This document shows positions 1 to 12,185 of a stretch of 64,000 bases of DNA, in pieces; the first letter of the stretch is position 1, and every line of letters starts with the position of its first letter. Location: positions 25,893,840-25,957,839 of the forward strand of contig CM054116.1 in the NCBI GenBank assembly GCA_028673005.1. The letters are read 5' to 3'. The translations under genes and the position numbers were made by a program. The notes beneath the pieces were generated by a model. The model saw only the letters and a program-made list of their open reading frames with translations. It searched no databases and was not told the origin of the DNA. This DNA is from Tanypteryx hageni. Lineage: Eukaryota > Arthropoda > Insecta > Odonata > Petaluridae.

Positions 1-1220
1 GAAGTATCAAGCATTGGTTGCATTTTTGAAGTGGATTATGAAAAACAAAATTATAAATTGCGAGATCCTTTGATTCGTTTCTGTAGGATAACCGTCGTGT
101 AAAGAGATTCTGCAGAGATCAACTAGCAACTAAAAGATTGTCAAATTCAAGTCGATCAGGAATAAAGGGTATTATGTTACTCATATGAAAATCTCTTCAG
201 TAAGATTTACATAATTCGACCTTTGAGTCACCGACCAAATTTCTATGAAATACGATATTTTTCTTAGATTCCATTCAGTGTTGTAAAATAAATGAGTAAA
301 AAACGAAGCAAAGACCGAGAAATTTGATGACGATCGTTTTAAACAATATATGTTTTGCTTCTATCAAAAATCGGATAAAATTTTATTTTCTGTGGTTTAC
401 TTTATCGGCATAAACGGTAATGAGATTGTATCGGTGCATCTGTTAATATCATAATAACAAAGCAGTTATTCTTCCTGTTATGACAGAAATAAATTTGAAC
501 GTATTACAACGTCCAAACGCGATTTTTAAAATCATTTTGTCCAAATTTATCTTATTACCACTACGAAATGTTAATTTTAAATACTGATCTATCGTTGGTA
601 TCCTTATCGTGCATAGTTAAGTACATGCATTTTTTCCTGCTGTTATCTTAATTTTAATCGACAATTCAGTGATTCCGTCATTGCATAGTGCTTAACTAAG
701 GTTACTCTAACAACGGTAGTAAGGGCAATTTTCAAATCGAATCAGAAATGTTTATTTATTTATCTGATTAATTGCATATAGCGGACACTTTAGAAAGGCA
801 GTTTAATTGGCTTAATTTCTTAATGAAATAGAGAGAGGAGGCCATCCGAATAAGGTCTTCCTTTCATCATAATCAAGAAAGAATGCCCTACAGAGAACGT
901 GTCGGCATGGAAAGAGGACGAAAAGACTGCGCTGTTTTTTCAGTAGTTTGCACCGCCGCTGCTTGTTACAGTCGGCCGGCGAAGTAAGAAGCAAAGACGT
1001 TTCGAGGTGTTTAACCCTCGAAACAAAGGCGAGAGAGTTTATTTTCGCCATTTTCTTCCGGGTTGCGTGGAGTCCAGGGAAGACGCTAAGTACCTGAGGA
1101 GATCCAGCGGCGATAACTGGATGCTGTGGAGGGTTGCTAGGCGACGTATTCGCGAGCGGGAGTAAAGGCAAGGGGAAATCTCGCTCTGCCTCCTTCCTCC
1201 CCCTTTGATCCTGTGGATTT
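1..1220. other. AT-rich spacer, no gene recognised
   Basis: No conserved protein segment, RNA gene or clear transposon end was seen. The last 250 bases become GC-richer and lead into a TATA-like motif. Confidence 0.5.
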
Positions 1221-1241
1221 CGCAGCCCAATCCGCAGTAAA

Positions 1242-1290
1242 TATAAAGGGAGCGCGCCCTTATCCCGGCCACAGATCAAACGGGCTCAGC
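1242..1290 (+). promoter_or_regulatory. Possible TATA-type core promoter
   Basis: TATAAAG occurs at 1242-1248 in a locally GC-rich stretch. A CTCAGCG-like initiator candidate lies around 1286-1292. No protein-coding exon was recognised downstream, where pyrimidine-rich repeat begins. This is a motif-level suggestion only. Confidence 0.15.
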
Positions 1291-1334
1291 GTCGTGGGAG
1301 CAGGGGACGTTCTTTCCGCAGCCGCACTGGAGGT

Positions 1335-1860
1335 CATCCTATTCCTCCGCCACTTTAACATCTCCTCCCCTCCTCCTCCTCCCTAAATCTCCTTCCATAT
1401 TCCACTTTACTCCCTCACCCTTTCACTACCCTCTCTTTCTAATTTGCTTTCTTTTTTGTTGAGGATCTCCGCCTCTCTGTTTTGCGTCCGTTTTCCTTAA
1501 CTCTCTTTTTTCTCCGTTCTCCTCTCCCTATATCCATACCCCCTCTTTCCCCTTCCCAACACTTCCTACATTCTCGCATTCCCCTCTTTCCATCTTTCCC
1601 CTTTTCCATTCATCCCGTCTCTCTCCACTATTTCTTTCTTCCCTCTTTTGCTTTCCATCTCTCATTATTCTTATCTCTAGTCTATGTTTCCAATCTCTTC
1701 CTTATGCTATCATCATTCCATTTCTTTCCCTTCGGCCTCTAAAATTTTCTGCTTGGTCTATTCGCTACCTATTCGATTTGTATATACCGTATTACTTGAG
1801 AAACCTTTTTCTCTCTATCTCTTTTTCCTCCCTTTTTCCTTTCTTTTATCTCTCGAGTGA
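1335..1860. repeat. Pyrimidine-rich low-complexity tract
   Basis: About 500 bases are dominated by C and T on the plus strand (irregular TC, CTT and CCT runs). Open frames here are rich in Ser, Phe, Pro and Leu and reflect composition. Confidence 0.7.
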
Positions 1861-3235
1861 ATGAATCATTCGCCAATAGCCGAATTGGCGTAGTAGTATA
1901 TTGTTGGGATTTACGTCAATGGAACCTCTCCTGTCATTGCTAATAAAATTGGGGGAGGGGAATTCTGCAGTGCTACCAGGAACTAACACTCTTTCCGTCT
2001 GAGTTGGTAAAGCGTTATTACGGCGAGGGCTTTGGCGTACTACAGAGGTAATGACTGCTGCGAGAAAAGTCCTTTATGATTCCTCTTTTCTCTGCTGAAT
2101 TGGAGGGAGAGAAAGGACGACAGAAACCAAATCCTCTTTCCTCCCATCTTTCTGCTACCTGTCCCCGATCCTTCCCCCCCCCTCCCCCGCGGCCTCATCC
2201 TAATAGTCTCTTTCCCTTATTTTACTTCTTTTAAATCTTTATTTCAGTATTTACCTACGCTAGGTAATATTCATACTTCATAGTCTTTTCTAAGATTAGT
2301 TATGGAGATTCTGTATTAACAAAGATTAGCAAACTATTTGCGTATGACGCTTCTTTTGAAACATAGAGAGCTTCGGGGAGTCGGATTATAATTTAGGTTG
2401 GAAGTTAAATATTTAGCGATAACTATGGTATGACTGAAAGTCAAGGCTAATAATTTCTTCTAAATAAAAGTTGACCAGATTTGTTTTTGTCCCCATATTT
2501 TAAGCGACACGTAAAACCGACAATACCAAATTCACGGATTATTTTTCCATGAGAGTTTAGCAGGCCTAAAGGAGAAAATAATCATCGACAGTAAAATTCT
2601 CCGCCATCAAGATCGACCTTTTCCCTCCCTAATCGCGATTTCACAATGTAACTCTTATCTTTCTCCTTTATTTAATTTAAGGAAAAAACCCGCACCACGT
2701 CACCACTAAGGAAGCAACTTAATGTTTTAAGTAATTTAAAGCAAAAGTTATTTCCTCACTCGAGTTGAACTCTTAATTAAAGGAAACACTTTATCGGCAC
2801 ATTTCTGTTTTAGACTGATAACTTTTGAAAATGAAATCGCGAGGGATTATGTTTCCGACTTCCGGGTTCTGAGGAGTCGGAGGCGAATTCTCCGAAATAC
2901 TAAATTGGTCTCAAGTTTGAAAACGGGAATAACTAGAAGATACGCTGCAAACATCAACTTCCTCTCCATAAGAAAGAAACTATCGCAAACACTACTTATC
3001 TATAGAAATAGATGTTTCCGTCTAAAGCGTGCATAAAATTATTTCAAAGAGCATTGATTGACACAGAATAATGTAAAAAATATACATTTCATGAAATAAA
3101 TAAATTAGTTATTGGAGTGTGACATTCAATTGAAATTTATATTTGCAAAAGCGATGCCTCTAATCCCTCGTAAACTGTTTCATGGATACTTATTTTTATC
3201 AACTTACTATTATGTTTGCTTTGCTTGGTGCATAT
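1861..3235. other. Spacer, nothing recognised
   Basis: Mixed AT-rich DNA with a short C-rich run near 2175. No gene, RNA or transposon end was identified. Confidence 0.45.
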
Positions 3236-3243
3236 GTCTTTAC

Positions 3244-3528
3244 CAAGGATTTCCAACCTTTTCAACGTAGCGAGCACCAAGTTGTGTCGTAGAATATTAC
3301 GCGAGCACCACTATACCTTTGCAAAATTAGGAATGATCGTAAATAAAATCAGACCGACGTCAGTGTCATTCTTAATGTTCTGAAATACTTTCATATTGAA
3401 AGCATCCGAACAAATTAAACTATTGGTGCTATGAATGACGATTTTAAACATAACAGAAGAGCACAGGCAGGCACAATCATGCTACCAAAGAGCACAGTAG
3501 TGCTCGCGAGCACCAGGTTGGGAACCGG
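3244..3528. mobile_element. hAT-type MITE (285 bp) with target-site duplication
   Basis: The left end starts CAAGGATTTCCAACCT. The right end read on the opposite strand starts CCGGTTCCCAACCT, and both are followed by GCGAGCAC. The flanking octamers are GTCTTTAC (3236-3243) and GTCTATAC (3529-3536), matching at 7 of 8 bases. An 8-bp duplication with imperfect termini containing an AACCT motif is typical of non-autonomous hAT elements. There is no coding capacity. Confidence 0.6.
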
Positions 3529-4111
3529 GTCTATACACACACATGCAGTAGACTCTCCCGCAACGCGGTAGTTACGTTCCTGAATCCGCCGCGTTGCCAA
3601 AAAACGCGTTGCGAATTAAATAGCATATGGGAAAAATAGAGTTATGTTCTCAGAGTATGGGAATTTATAATATACTTTTTATATGTAAAAAATGAAAAAT
3701 AAAATACTTTTAACCCGATAAAAACAATTTGAATGTTTTAAATCACAACAATTATTTGAAACTTCAAACAATTCCTTTCAGTCAATCAATCGTCACTGAT
3801 TTGCGCCCCTTTGCCTGCTACTTGGAAGGCTGCGGCCTCGCTCTAGTCTCGACTCCGGTTTATATTGGTATTTTATGGGGAGGGCTGTATTGCTTTATAA
3901 TGACTGAAGAAGGTCAAATCAAATCCATCATCAACAAAAGTAGTAGTATTTTTTCAAATGAAACTAAAGTTTAAGTATATTTCATTTTTTGGTCCTTGGC
4001 ACCCTTTTGGCTATTTGCTTCCCTGGCAACCGCCCGGTCAGCCGGCACCTCGAGCCGACTTTGGGCGCAACATGACTGAAGCGTGGTTGCTGCATTATTA
4101 TTTTTGTGTTA

Positions 4112-5271
4112 CAGGTATACCTCGCAATACGCTCGGGTTGCGTTCCAAAAAACCAAAACGTATCGCGAATCAGCGTATTACGAAACACATTTTCACATAA
4201 GAGCAGTGCTATAAAAAGAGATGCTTTCCTAAATGGATTAAAATCACGCGTAAGCACGAGAGATATGTTCCTAAAAAGGATCTTGTTGCGCGAAATCGTA
4301 CTAAACGAATACAAAAATCCCATTGAAATCAATTTCTAAGGTAGGAGAGGAAAAGACAGCGCGCGCGATATATATTATACAATATATTTTATACAATACT
4401 CTAATTATCATCAAAGTATAAATAAAATACAATGCATACACAAAGACTTTCAATCCCTTAGATTGGAAGCATAAAATATTTTTGCATACTATTTGCCCTA
4501 CGGAAGGGCATTACATAATTTTTAGGCAATGTCACTATGGTATAAAACGCAAATTACTCTGTGCTGCCATCTTCCGCCAAACATACGAACCAGGTATAAT
4601 ATTTTGTTTTTCGATCCATATGTCGAGCAAACACTCCATTTCTATCAGTGTTCACTTCGGTTATGCCTCCCTAGCAAATTTTATGTAAAAGAAGTAGCCC
4701 CCTGAGCACACTTTTTAATTTTTCCAACACTTCTGCAAATAGTTATCACAGTCTAAGGAGCTAAAGAAAGAGCACGACCTATATCAGCCTGCCCTTGTCC
4801 ACTTTCAAAATGTTTCATTATTGCTCGTCCGCTTTCAACACGTTTTATTATATTCAATATAATTAATAAATTAAGAGAAATACTTCGCTTGAGACATTTC
4901 AAACTTATAAGGGTAAAAACTCTAGCGCAAATTCAATGTGTCACCACCACGAGCTCGGACTGAAAACAGGCTGTTGTCCGCCGATACACTACCTCGGACA
5001 TAAAAAGAAACTCGTCGATAACATTAATTCTCCGGTGCAATATTACATACACATGAAATGAATATGAAAACAATTTATAAGTAGTTCGTATATAATGAAA
5101 AAAGTTGTTTTTCATTGCTCGCGTCGAGACCTTTCGAATGGGCAGAGAAAAGCTCTTCGTTCTCCGAGTTTTGTAAGAGCGTATGTCCGAATCAAGCGAA
5201 GGGATCGAGGGGTCGAGTCAGAAAGTGTAATGAGCGTAAAACCGAAAAAAAGCGTATCGCAAGGTATACCA
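4112..5271. mobile_element. Possible hAT-like element with imperfect termini
   Basis: The left end starts CAGGTATACCTCGCAATACG. The right end at 5251-5270 contains AGCGTATCGCAAGGTATACC, which is its approximate inverted complement. The flanking octamers match poorly, so the boundaries are tentative. The interior is AT-rich and holds no recognisable transposase. A related CGCGTTGC-containing sequence lies just upstream (about 3547-3625) and may belong to another member. Confidence 0.35.
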
Positions 5272-5429
5272 TTTTCTCACTGAGTGAACATTTGAGGTTC
5301 CCAAGGCAGCGCTCGAAATCAAAATATCGCAAATTTTTAGGATTCCTTTCTCGGTCCTGTAAATGGACCGCGTTGCAAGATAATGGGAGTGCAATTAAAA
5401 TCTGCGCAATAGCGCGTTTTCCGTGATGT

Positions 5430-6060
5430 TTTACTATAATATATAATATTTTTTCAACTCTCTAAGAATACGTAACTACTTAACAATGAAGTTACCTTCA
5501 GCACAGTTGCCTCTGGCAACGAGATCTTTCCGTTGGACATTTGATCGCAGTGCCCTCTATATGAATTTCAATTAAAATGCCTTTTTTTCGTAGAAATTTT
5601 TATGAAAAATTATTTTACTTGGTGGTGCAACTACAATTAAAAGATTTAATTAGTTTCATGTTTTAATTAAACTTAGGGGAAATGAAGTCAAGGAGCTGTA
5701 TTCAATCATCCATTTAAACTGATGCATTTAATCTTGGTAATCTTTCCGTCTTCACATTAGTTTTCTATATTTTGGCGCTGAAGAAAACAGCTCTCTAAAA
5801 TGAAACAAAACCCTTAACAGGTTTATATTATCCCCGAAGCTAAATAAATTACGACACAGGGACATGAGTCGCGAAGTTTTGCAGGCCAAATGACGCCGCC
5901 CCTTTGTTGCGTGATTGATTTGGTTCTCTCCCGCAGTAATTACGCGGAAACGCATACGTAAACGTGGGGTGAGGAACTTGATGACGAACGGCGCGCGTGC
6001 TACGCGTGAACGTCGGGGGATAACCTGAGCCTCAGGCGCATCTAGCCTGAGGACTTGTTA
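5430..6060. other. Spacer, nothing recognised
   Basis: AT-rich DNA that turns GC-richer after 5870. No supported gene. Confidence 0.4.
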
Positions 6061-6065
6061 TCGGT

Positions 6066-6180
6066 GTTGTAAGGGGGAGGGGAGGCACGGCGAGGGGGTT
6101 GGGGGGGCAAGGCGAGGGGTGGGGGGCACGGTGAAGGGGGGATGGGCATAGCGAGGGGGGGGGGCACGGCGTGGGGCAGG
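6066..6180 (+). repeat. G-rich minisatellite, G-quadruplex-prone
   Basis: Degenerate tandem units of roughly 25-30 bases, each combining a GCACGG core with runs of four to ten G. More than four G-runs lie close together on the plus strand, which meets the usual pattern for intramolecular G-quadruplexes. Confidence 0.65.
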
Positions 6181-6184
6181 AGGC

Positions 6185-6480
6185 AGCTGCAAATGGCGTC
6201 TCCTCTCTATCGCCCGCCCCCGCTCTCGATTATCGTCTCTTCCCCCTCGCCCCCTTGTCCCACACCTAATAAAAAGTAAACCTCTTCCCGCCTACTTTTC
6301 CTCGCCTTTTTTTCGTTATTCATTCTCCTCCTCCTCCTCCCCCGCCTTTCTCCTCCTCCCCCTCAATCTTTTCGTCGCCCCCTCCCCTCCTCTGCGGGAG
6401 AGAATCCGACCAGCGGGACCCCCGCGGAGGGGCAGTCTCCTCACCCTTCCCCCTTTCCCCAACCCAAATCTCATGCAGGG
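6185..6480. repeat. C/T-rich low-complexity tract
   Basis: CCCCTC, CCTCCT and TTCC runs on the plus strand follow the G-rich minisatellite, so strand asymmetry flips near 6185. The minus-strand open frame here is Gly/Glu-rich and not convincing. Confidence 0.6.
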
Positions 6481-6579
6481 GGTTGAGCGGCTTCCTCAGG
6501 ATTATGTTGCCCCTAATAAATGCCCTGTAAACATGGACTTCGCGAAACGCCAATGCCAATATTTTGTACCCTATAATCA

Positions 6580-7930
6580 TCTTACAGCACTGGAAATCCC
6601 TTGAAGTTAGTGGTTATTCATGTCGTAGTTTTCTATTTTCTGTATATCTTTAATATTTCGTATTTTCCCACAAATTGAGTATGTATCGTTTCTTTTGAGT
6701 AAATCTGTTTTGTCCTTAGCTCTCATTTCCTACTGTCAAACATTAAGATTAGTTGCTCCTCTCACGTATGCCACTCTCGTCTCCCTCTCAAGTCTTTCGC
6801 TTTTAATTTTACGCAGCTCTAAAAATTTTCATGTATGTACATTGACCCCAAATAGTCTTTTAGTCAATTATTTTTATTAAGCCAGGAAAAATCGTTCCGA
6901 AAATATTTTAGCAGCGAAAGTACACCGATTTACATGCGCGTGTTTTTATACGGGACGAATCAGCAAAGGTTTTTTTTAAAAGAGGAACCAAGTAAAATTT
7001 TAGAGAGAAGAGAAATTTATGTTGGTGTTTTTTTACAATAAAATATTCCACTTTCAATGCTATATTTCGTCGAGTTCAGTCGATGTGGCGGTACAATAAG
7101 ATGTGCAATGAAAATACGTGTTATTTCCTCGTACAAGATTATAGTGCATTGAATTTTGTGGTTAACAAGTCAATATCAACATTTTTGATTGTTTTCTACT
7201 TATTGGACGTTTTCTGAATGCTTCGCACTTCCGAAGTGTTTCAACTCTCGTAATATTTGAACTGCCGAATAAGAATGATATCATCTCAATTTTCTCTAAT
7301 ATGGTTCATCCCATATGAATATTTATATAACTTGAAGACATTATTACATATGAATCTAAAAAATAAAAAAATATTAAAAAGTGTTAACATTTCGACATTT
7401 TGAAACTTTTTTCGCGTAAAGTAACCCACTGCCGTATTAAAAACTCTCCTGTCTTTAACAAATTGATTGGAGACTAGATGGTAATCTAATCTACCTAAAC
7501 TGTCGGGAATATTTTTTTTAAATATTGCATTACGCTGATATAAATACTAAAAGATGCAAATTGTTAGACAAAGACCTACGTTAATGCAAAAAAGAATTAA
7601 TGGAATCATACCTATATTTTTAACATTTCAGATTTAATATACATCTTCAAAAGCCCTTACCATTAATTTTTATGCAAGGTTAAATTAATTTTTACATATA
7701 TTTGCGTTGTGAAAATATCATATATCAAGACCCTTCAAATGAAAATCACGTAAGCTACTCCGTTATAGGTGTCAACATTGTTCTCTTGCAGAAAATCACA
7801 AAAATCAAGAAGATATAATCTACACGGTACAATTTTCTTTTTCATAAATTAGTTCGCCGAGGCCAGTGTCTTTCCCCACCATTCTTCTGTCGATATCTTT
7901 CCACATTTAGGCACTCCCATTCTGAAAAAT
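6580..7930. other. AT-rich spacer, nothing recognised
   Basis: No conserved peptide, RNA or repeat boundary was identified. Confidence 0.45.
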
Positions 7931-8029
7931 ATTGCGTGATCGTCTTTTTATAGCAGTCATTTTTATTCACCCACGTCTACTCGTCATCCGGTATTACTTT
8001 ATGGAAAACAGAGGTTTCATCCTGGCGAC

Positions 8030-8235
8030 CCCACACTCTCTCTCTCTCTCTCTCTCGTCCCCTTCCCTAATGTCTCTTATTGCTCTCCTTCCCCCACCCC
8101 ACCGCCCCTTCCGCCCTCCGATGCACGCTACCCTCTTCTCCACCTCCCATTCAACCCTCCCACTCCCCTCCCTCTTAATCCTCCCTCCTTCCCCACTCCA
8201 CCAATTGATACCCATTTCACATTCCCTAAAGCGGA
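8030..8235. repeat. (TC)n microsatellite and C/T-rich tract
   Basis: A (TC)n run at about 8035-8057 continues into CCCT/CTCC-rich DNA. Confidence 0.7.
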
Positions 8236-8479
8236 ATAAATAACTGCCCCCGAAGAACACGGCAGGGGTTGCGAGGGCGGACGAGTCACGCCCGAGGTTT
8301 CAAAGCAATCGCGTGTCTCTGCCATTTACCCGTTACGAGGTCTGTTTGTCTAATACCGCTTGTGAGGAGCTTCCGTCACGCGCCTGAACCGCCCCTTTTT
8401 GTCGCGTCTGCTGTGCGAGATTGTTGTTGCGACCTGTTGGGAGATTCTTCTCTCCCACAAAACATATCAGGACGGATGT

Positions 8480-10000
8480 AATGTATATTTTAAATCTCGA
8501 AGACAGCACAATTATATTAGTTTCGCAAACATCTCTTTTCATCGTTCAGAACTTCTTTAGCAAACGCTAGGTTCTTTGGAAATGTATGCCCCTTCTAATA
8601 ATCTTTCGGAATAGTAAACAAAATAATTGATAAATTTTCGCTTCAAGTGTCCATTTGCCTGTTTTAAGATTAAAAAAGCAAAGATCCAAAAACATCGAAA
8701 CCGAAGGCGTCCCGGATTATAGATTTTTCCGAATCACGGGTGGTTGTTTTATAATGACTAGCGAAACCCGTACGAAAAATTCGCAAAAACAAATTAATAA
8801 TTGTGTCAGTGTTATTTATTATATCTTTGTATTTCAAAAATATGAGATAGAAGAATATTTATTCATTTGTAAAAACAACAAAAAGCCTCATTTTTCCCCA
8901 TAAACGTCTATTACTCATTCGATCAAATATTTCTTCAAAATTATTTCTATGTGAGCACTTAACATTCACAGTCCACTAAGTCTATCTTCAGCCATTTGAA
9001 ATTATAGTTTTCACTTTCTGGAAGTATTTAAATGATTACTTGATGGTACACGTTGTTGCAGGTAAAAGTATCGCAATTTACGTAGCTGATTTTAAAGCCT
9101 GGTAGAAATGTATATTTATCTAATATTTCGCTCAGAGAACATGGGACGTCAATGATATTTTTGCAAGCCACTGTGATTTTCTTTGTAAAGGAAATTAATT
9201 AATTCCGGCCTGTTCATCATTTTCATCTCCCGTGGGCGTCATTTAAATGACTTTAATATGGTATTATATTGGTTTAGAGGTCTCTTAAGTAAAAACCCTC
9301 GTATTTCAAATTATAAAAATATTTCAACATTTACAGGGAGGGAAAAGTGCATCCCCCCCTCCTCCCCTCCATTGCTACCTTCAGCGGATGCCCATGGATT
9401 TTTCTTTGTATATCGTTTTAGTAAAACGCGGCTCTCGTATGAATTCATACTGAAAAAAACATTTATTTTCGATCTCGAATATGCCAACATTATATTTCCA
9501 ATTTTGATAATTAAGCCACAAAATTGCGTAATACCTTCACTTCTTGACGTAAATACTTTTAAAATTACTATAAGCAATGTAGTAATTAGATTTGTTCTCG
9601 AATATATCTATTTCGGAAAGATTCGTTAATATTCATTAAACGTAAAAAATTTATTTCAAAATGCTAAATAAAGCGGAAAATTTAAAAACATCTTTGAGAA
9701 AATGTCCGTCAATGTTCATGGAATGCCATCCAAATATCTTTTCGTATAATGTCTTCGTATGGATTGGAGTTGCGTTATACGTAATTTTAAGACATCAATT
9801 GTTAAATGCAAAATAAAGTTAAAAACCAAGGCAAATCATCGCATTACTATGGTTGATAGAGGCACGTTTCGTAAATGACGACGCATAGCTGAGTTCATGA
9901 ATGAATTATGTCTTTTAGGATATATTTATAACGATTCGTCTAATTTCCACTTAAACATTACATCTGCCTGAGGAATGATAGATTACTTCCTATTAAACCC
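8480..10000. other. AT-rich spacer, nothing recognised
   Basis: Apart from a C-rich patch near 9350 the stretch is AT-rich. The 123-residue plus-strand frame at 9258-9629 has no recognisable motif. Confidence 0.45.
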
Positions 10001-10005
10001 ATATA

Positions 10006-10140
10006 CAGGGTGATTCTTAATTGCATACCTTAAATAATAACATCTTGTTCTACACATAAAAACAAGCAAAAAGTGTCAAATAAATATATGGTCGCAGCCA
10101 CTTCGTTAGCGAGATATGGCAACATTACATCTGGCAACGA
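10006..10140 (+). repeat. Left terminal inverted repeat of the mariner element
   Basis: It pairs as an inverted repeat with 11502-11636. The shared inner core includes GTGTCAAATAAATATATGG and the inner end TGGCAACGA. Long inverted termini usually carry the transposase binding sites. Confidence 0.88.
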
Positions 10141-10311
10141 TGAGGCTGCGCCGCGTTCCAGACGAATAATCATCAACAATATGCAATAATCAACATCAAT
10201 ACGCAACGATATGCAATCATTCAGTCTGCAGGCTCGTGCGAGGTCACTACAGTCTTATTGTTCTAGTGTCGTGGTGTTCACTGAACGGTAGACAAGTTAA
10301 CGTATCGAAGA

Positions 10312-11403
10312 ATGGTACATAATGCGAATTTTTCATTCAATGAATTAACAGAGATGATATTGCTGTACGGAGAAGTAGAGCGTAACAGTGCAGCCGCAGC
10401 ACGTCTTTATGCCGAAGGGTATCCACAACGGCGGCATCCAAATCGCAGAACATCCATTTCCCTGGAATGTCGTCTGAGAGAAACAGGTCACATGCGGCCC
10501 AGTATGAGAAACGCTTGTAGACCACGAAGTCGCAGGAGCGTCGATGTGGAAGATAATATTCTGCATTCCATTGAACGGTCCCCTGGTACTAGTACCAGGC
10601 GGTTGGCTTCTCGTCACCAGAGGTCACATACAACGGTGTGGAGGGTGTTATACGATCAGTTGTTGTATCCGTCCCATGTACAACCTGTTCAAGCTCTGCA
10701 ACCGCTGCTGGATTTTGAGCGTCGAAGTGCATTCTGCGAATGTATACTGAGGCAGGTTGCAGCAGATCCAACCTTTCTAAGCCGAGTGTTGGTGATGGTT
10801 GAAGCATGCTTCACACGGAATGGGATTTTGAACAGCCGTAACCAGCACACATGGGCTGAGGAAAATCCACATTCATCGCATGAAACACGATTCCAACAGC
10901 AATTCTCAATAAATGTTTGGGCGGGAATAATTGGCGATCTCCTCTTAGGTCCTTATGAGCTACCATCTCGACTCTCAGGGCCCTCCTATTTACAATTTCT
11001 ATCGGAAGAATTACCGAAATTACTGGGCGACGTACCATTGGCAACGCGGCAGACAATGTGGGTATCGCATGATGGGGCTCCTGCCCATTATTCTCTCGAT
11101 GTCAAGTGGCATTTGGACGGGCATTACCCAGGTCGATGGATAGGACGGAACGATCCAGTTGCGTGGCCTCCGTGATCACCCGATCTCACTCCTGCAGATT
11201 TCTGCTTGTGGGGCCATCTAAAGAGCATCGTTTACGCCCGCCGATGTAACACGCGGGAAGAGTTGTGGAATGCCATTGAAGCGGCTGGGACGGCAATAGT
11301 ACGCAACATGCCTGACATCTTACAGCGGACCAGGAATTCTTGGCGCAAGAGGGCTCATTTATGTCTTGAATGTAATGGTGGCCACTTTGAACATATTCTG
11401 TAA
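10312..11403 (+). pseudogene. Mariner-type transposase, broken by a nonsense codon
   Basis: The frame starts at ATG 10312 with an N-terminal helix-turn-helix (residues 5-60, including NELTEMILLYGE). A second HTH follows at about 78-125 (STRRLAS to TTVWRVLYDQLLYP), then an RNase H-like DDE/D region: NVWAGIIGD (201-209), HDGAPAH (253-259) and SPDLTPADF. This architecture is that of an insect Tc1/mariner-type family. The frame stops at TGA 11173-11175, after AWPP. The same frame then continues without a shift to 11403, ending in the family-typical GGHFEHIL. The stop is consistent with a C-to-T change in a CGA arginine codon. The first catalytic aspartate is also missing: the position corresponding to FTDEA reads VMVEA (Val163). 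The copy should therefore be inactive twice over. Confidence 0.88.
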
Positions 11404-11501
11404 ACCGTTGGTAACTGACTAGAAGCCGTTCTGTTCACAACAATTAAACTTTTGTTCCATAACTACGTTATTTGCTTTCTTTTGTTTCCATTTGCCTTCT
11501 G

Positions 11502-11636
11502 TCGTTGCCATATGTAATGTTGCCAGATCTCGATAACGAAGCGGTTGCGACCATATATTTATTTGACACTTTTTGCTTGTTTTTATGTATAGAACACGAT
11601 ACTACTATTTAAGGTATGTATATAAGAATCACCCTG
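11502..11636 (-). repeat. Right terminal inverted repeat of the mariner element
   Basis: Inverted complement of 10006-10140 with scattered substitutions. It ends in CACCCTG next to the TA duplication. Confidence 0.88.
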
Positions 11637-11659
11637 TATACATGCAAATGCATATAAAA

Positions 11660-12185
11660 ATGTTCTCGAGTTCAACAATCTAGTCTGTCGCCAAGGGAAC
11701 CTTTCACTAAAAACGGAATATTTTGATTAAATTATGGGTTCTTAAACAAAATTCGAATGATTTCGAGCGGGAGACAAAATTCGGCGGCAAAAATAAAAAT
11801 CTTTGTTTATTTTTCTTTAAAATGGTCTCTATCTGAAGAATGTAGATCAATTACTTCTAATTTAATTTTTCAAAAAATGCCTGCAAGTGAAAAAAGGGAT
11901 TTGTAAGTGCTCTCTTAAGGTGCGTTTACACTATGCGAGCACGAGCGAACGAACACAAGCGAACGAATGGATTCGCTGTAATGTGAACGATGATTGAGAG
12001 CGAATGAACTCGTTCGTTCGCTCTCGCCGATGTTCGCTAGCAGGGCGGAAACCAGCGAATCATCAAGCGAGGGAATTCGTTCGCAGTAATGATCGCTTAG
12101 TGTAACGCTCGTTCGCTCGTGTTCGCATAGTGTAAACGCACCTTTATGGGGATTTACATAGAGTGGTCGGACAAACAAACGGATT
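11660..12185. repeat. Dispersed repeat, copy A, interrupted by a MITE
   Basis: This stretch aligns with 21175-21490. Shared blocks include TCGCCAAGGGAAC (from about 11688), CAATTACTTCTAATTTAATTTT, TGCAAGTG and CTCTTA. After the MITE the alignment resumes with TGGG at 12147. Copy divergence looks substantial, suggesting an old family. No coding region was recognised, so the class is unknown. Confidence 0.75.
11918..12143. mobile_element. PIF/Harbinger-like MITE (226 bp) with TTA duplication
   Basis: The termini AGGTGCGTTTACACTATGCG and CGCATAGTGTAAACGCACCT are perfect inverted complements over 20 bases. TTA lies on both sides (11915-11917 and 12144-12146). The uninterrupted repeat at 21435-21437 has a single TTA, giving a natural empty site. 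A 3-bp TTA duplication is characteristic of PIF/Harbinger elements. The interior is dense in CGAACGA and GTTCGCT motifs and could fold into a long hairpin. It is non-coding. Confidence 0.85.

Larger units (their letters stand above)
10006..11636 (+). mobile_element. Complete Tc1/mariner-superfamily transposon, inactive
   Basis: The 1631-bp element starts CAGGGTGATTCTTA and ends with the inverted complement TAAGAATCACCCTG. It is flanked by TA at 10004-10005 and 11637-11638, the target-site duplication expected for this superfamily. The terminal inverted repeats are about 135 bp and roughly 88-90% identical by eye. They enclose one transposase frame with a premature stop and a lost catalytic aspartate. 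It lies directly left of a dispersed repeat copy. Confidence 0.9.
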
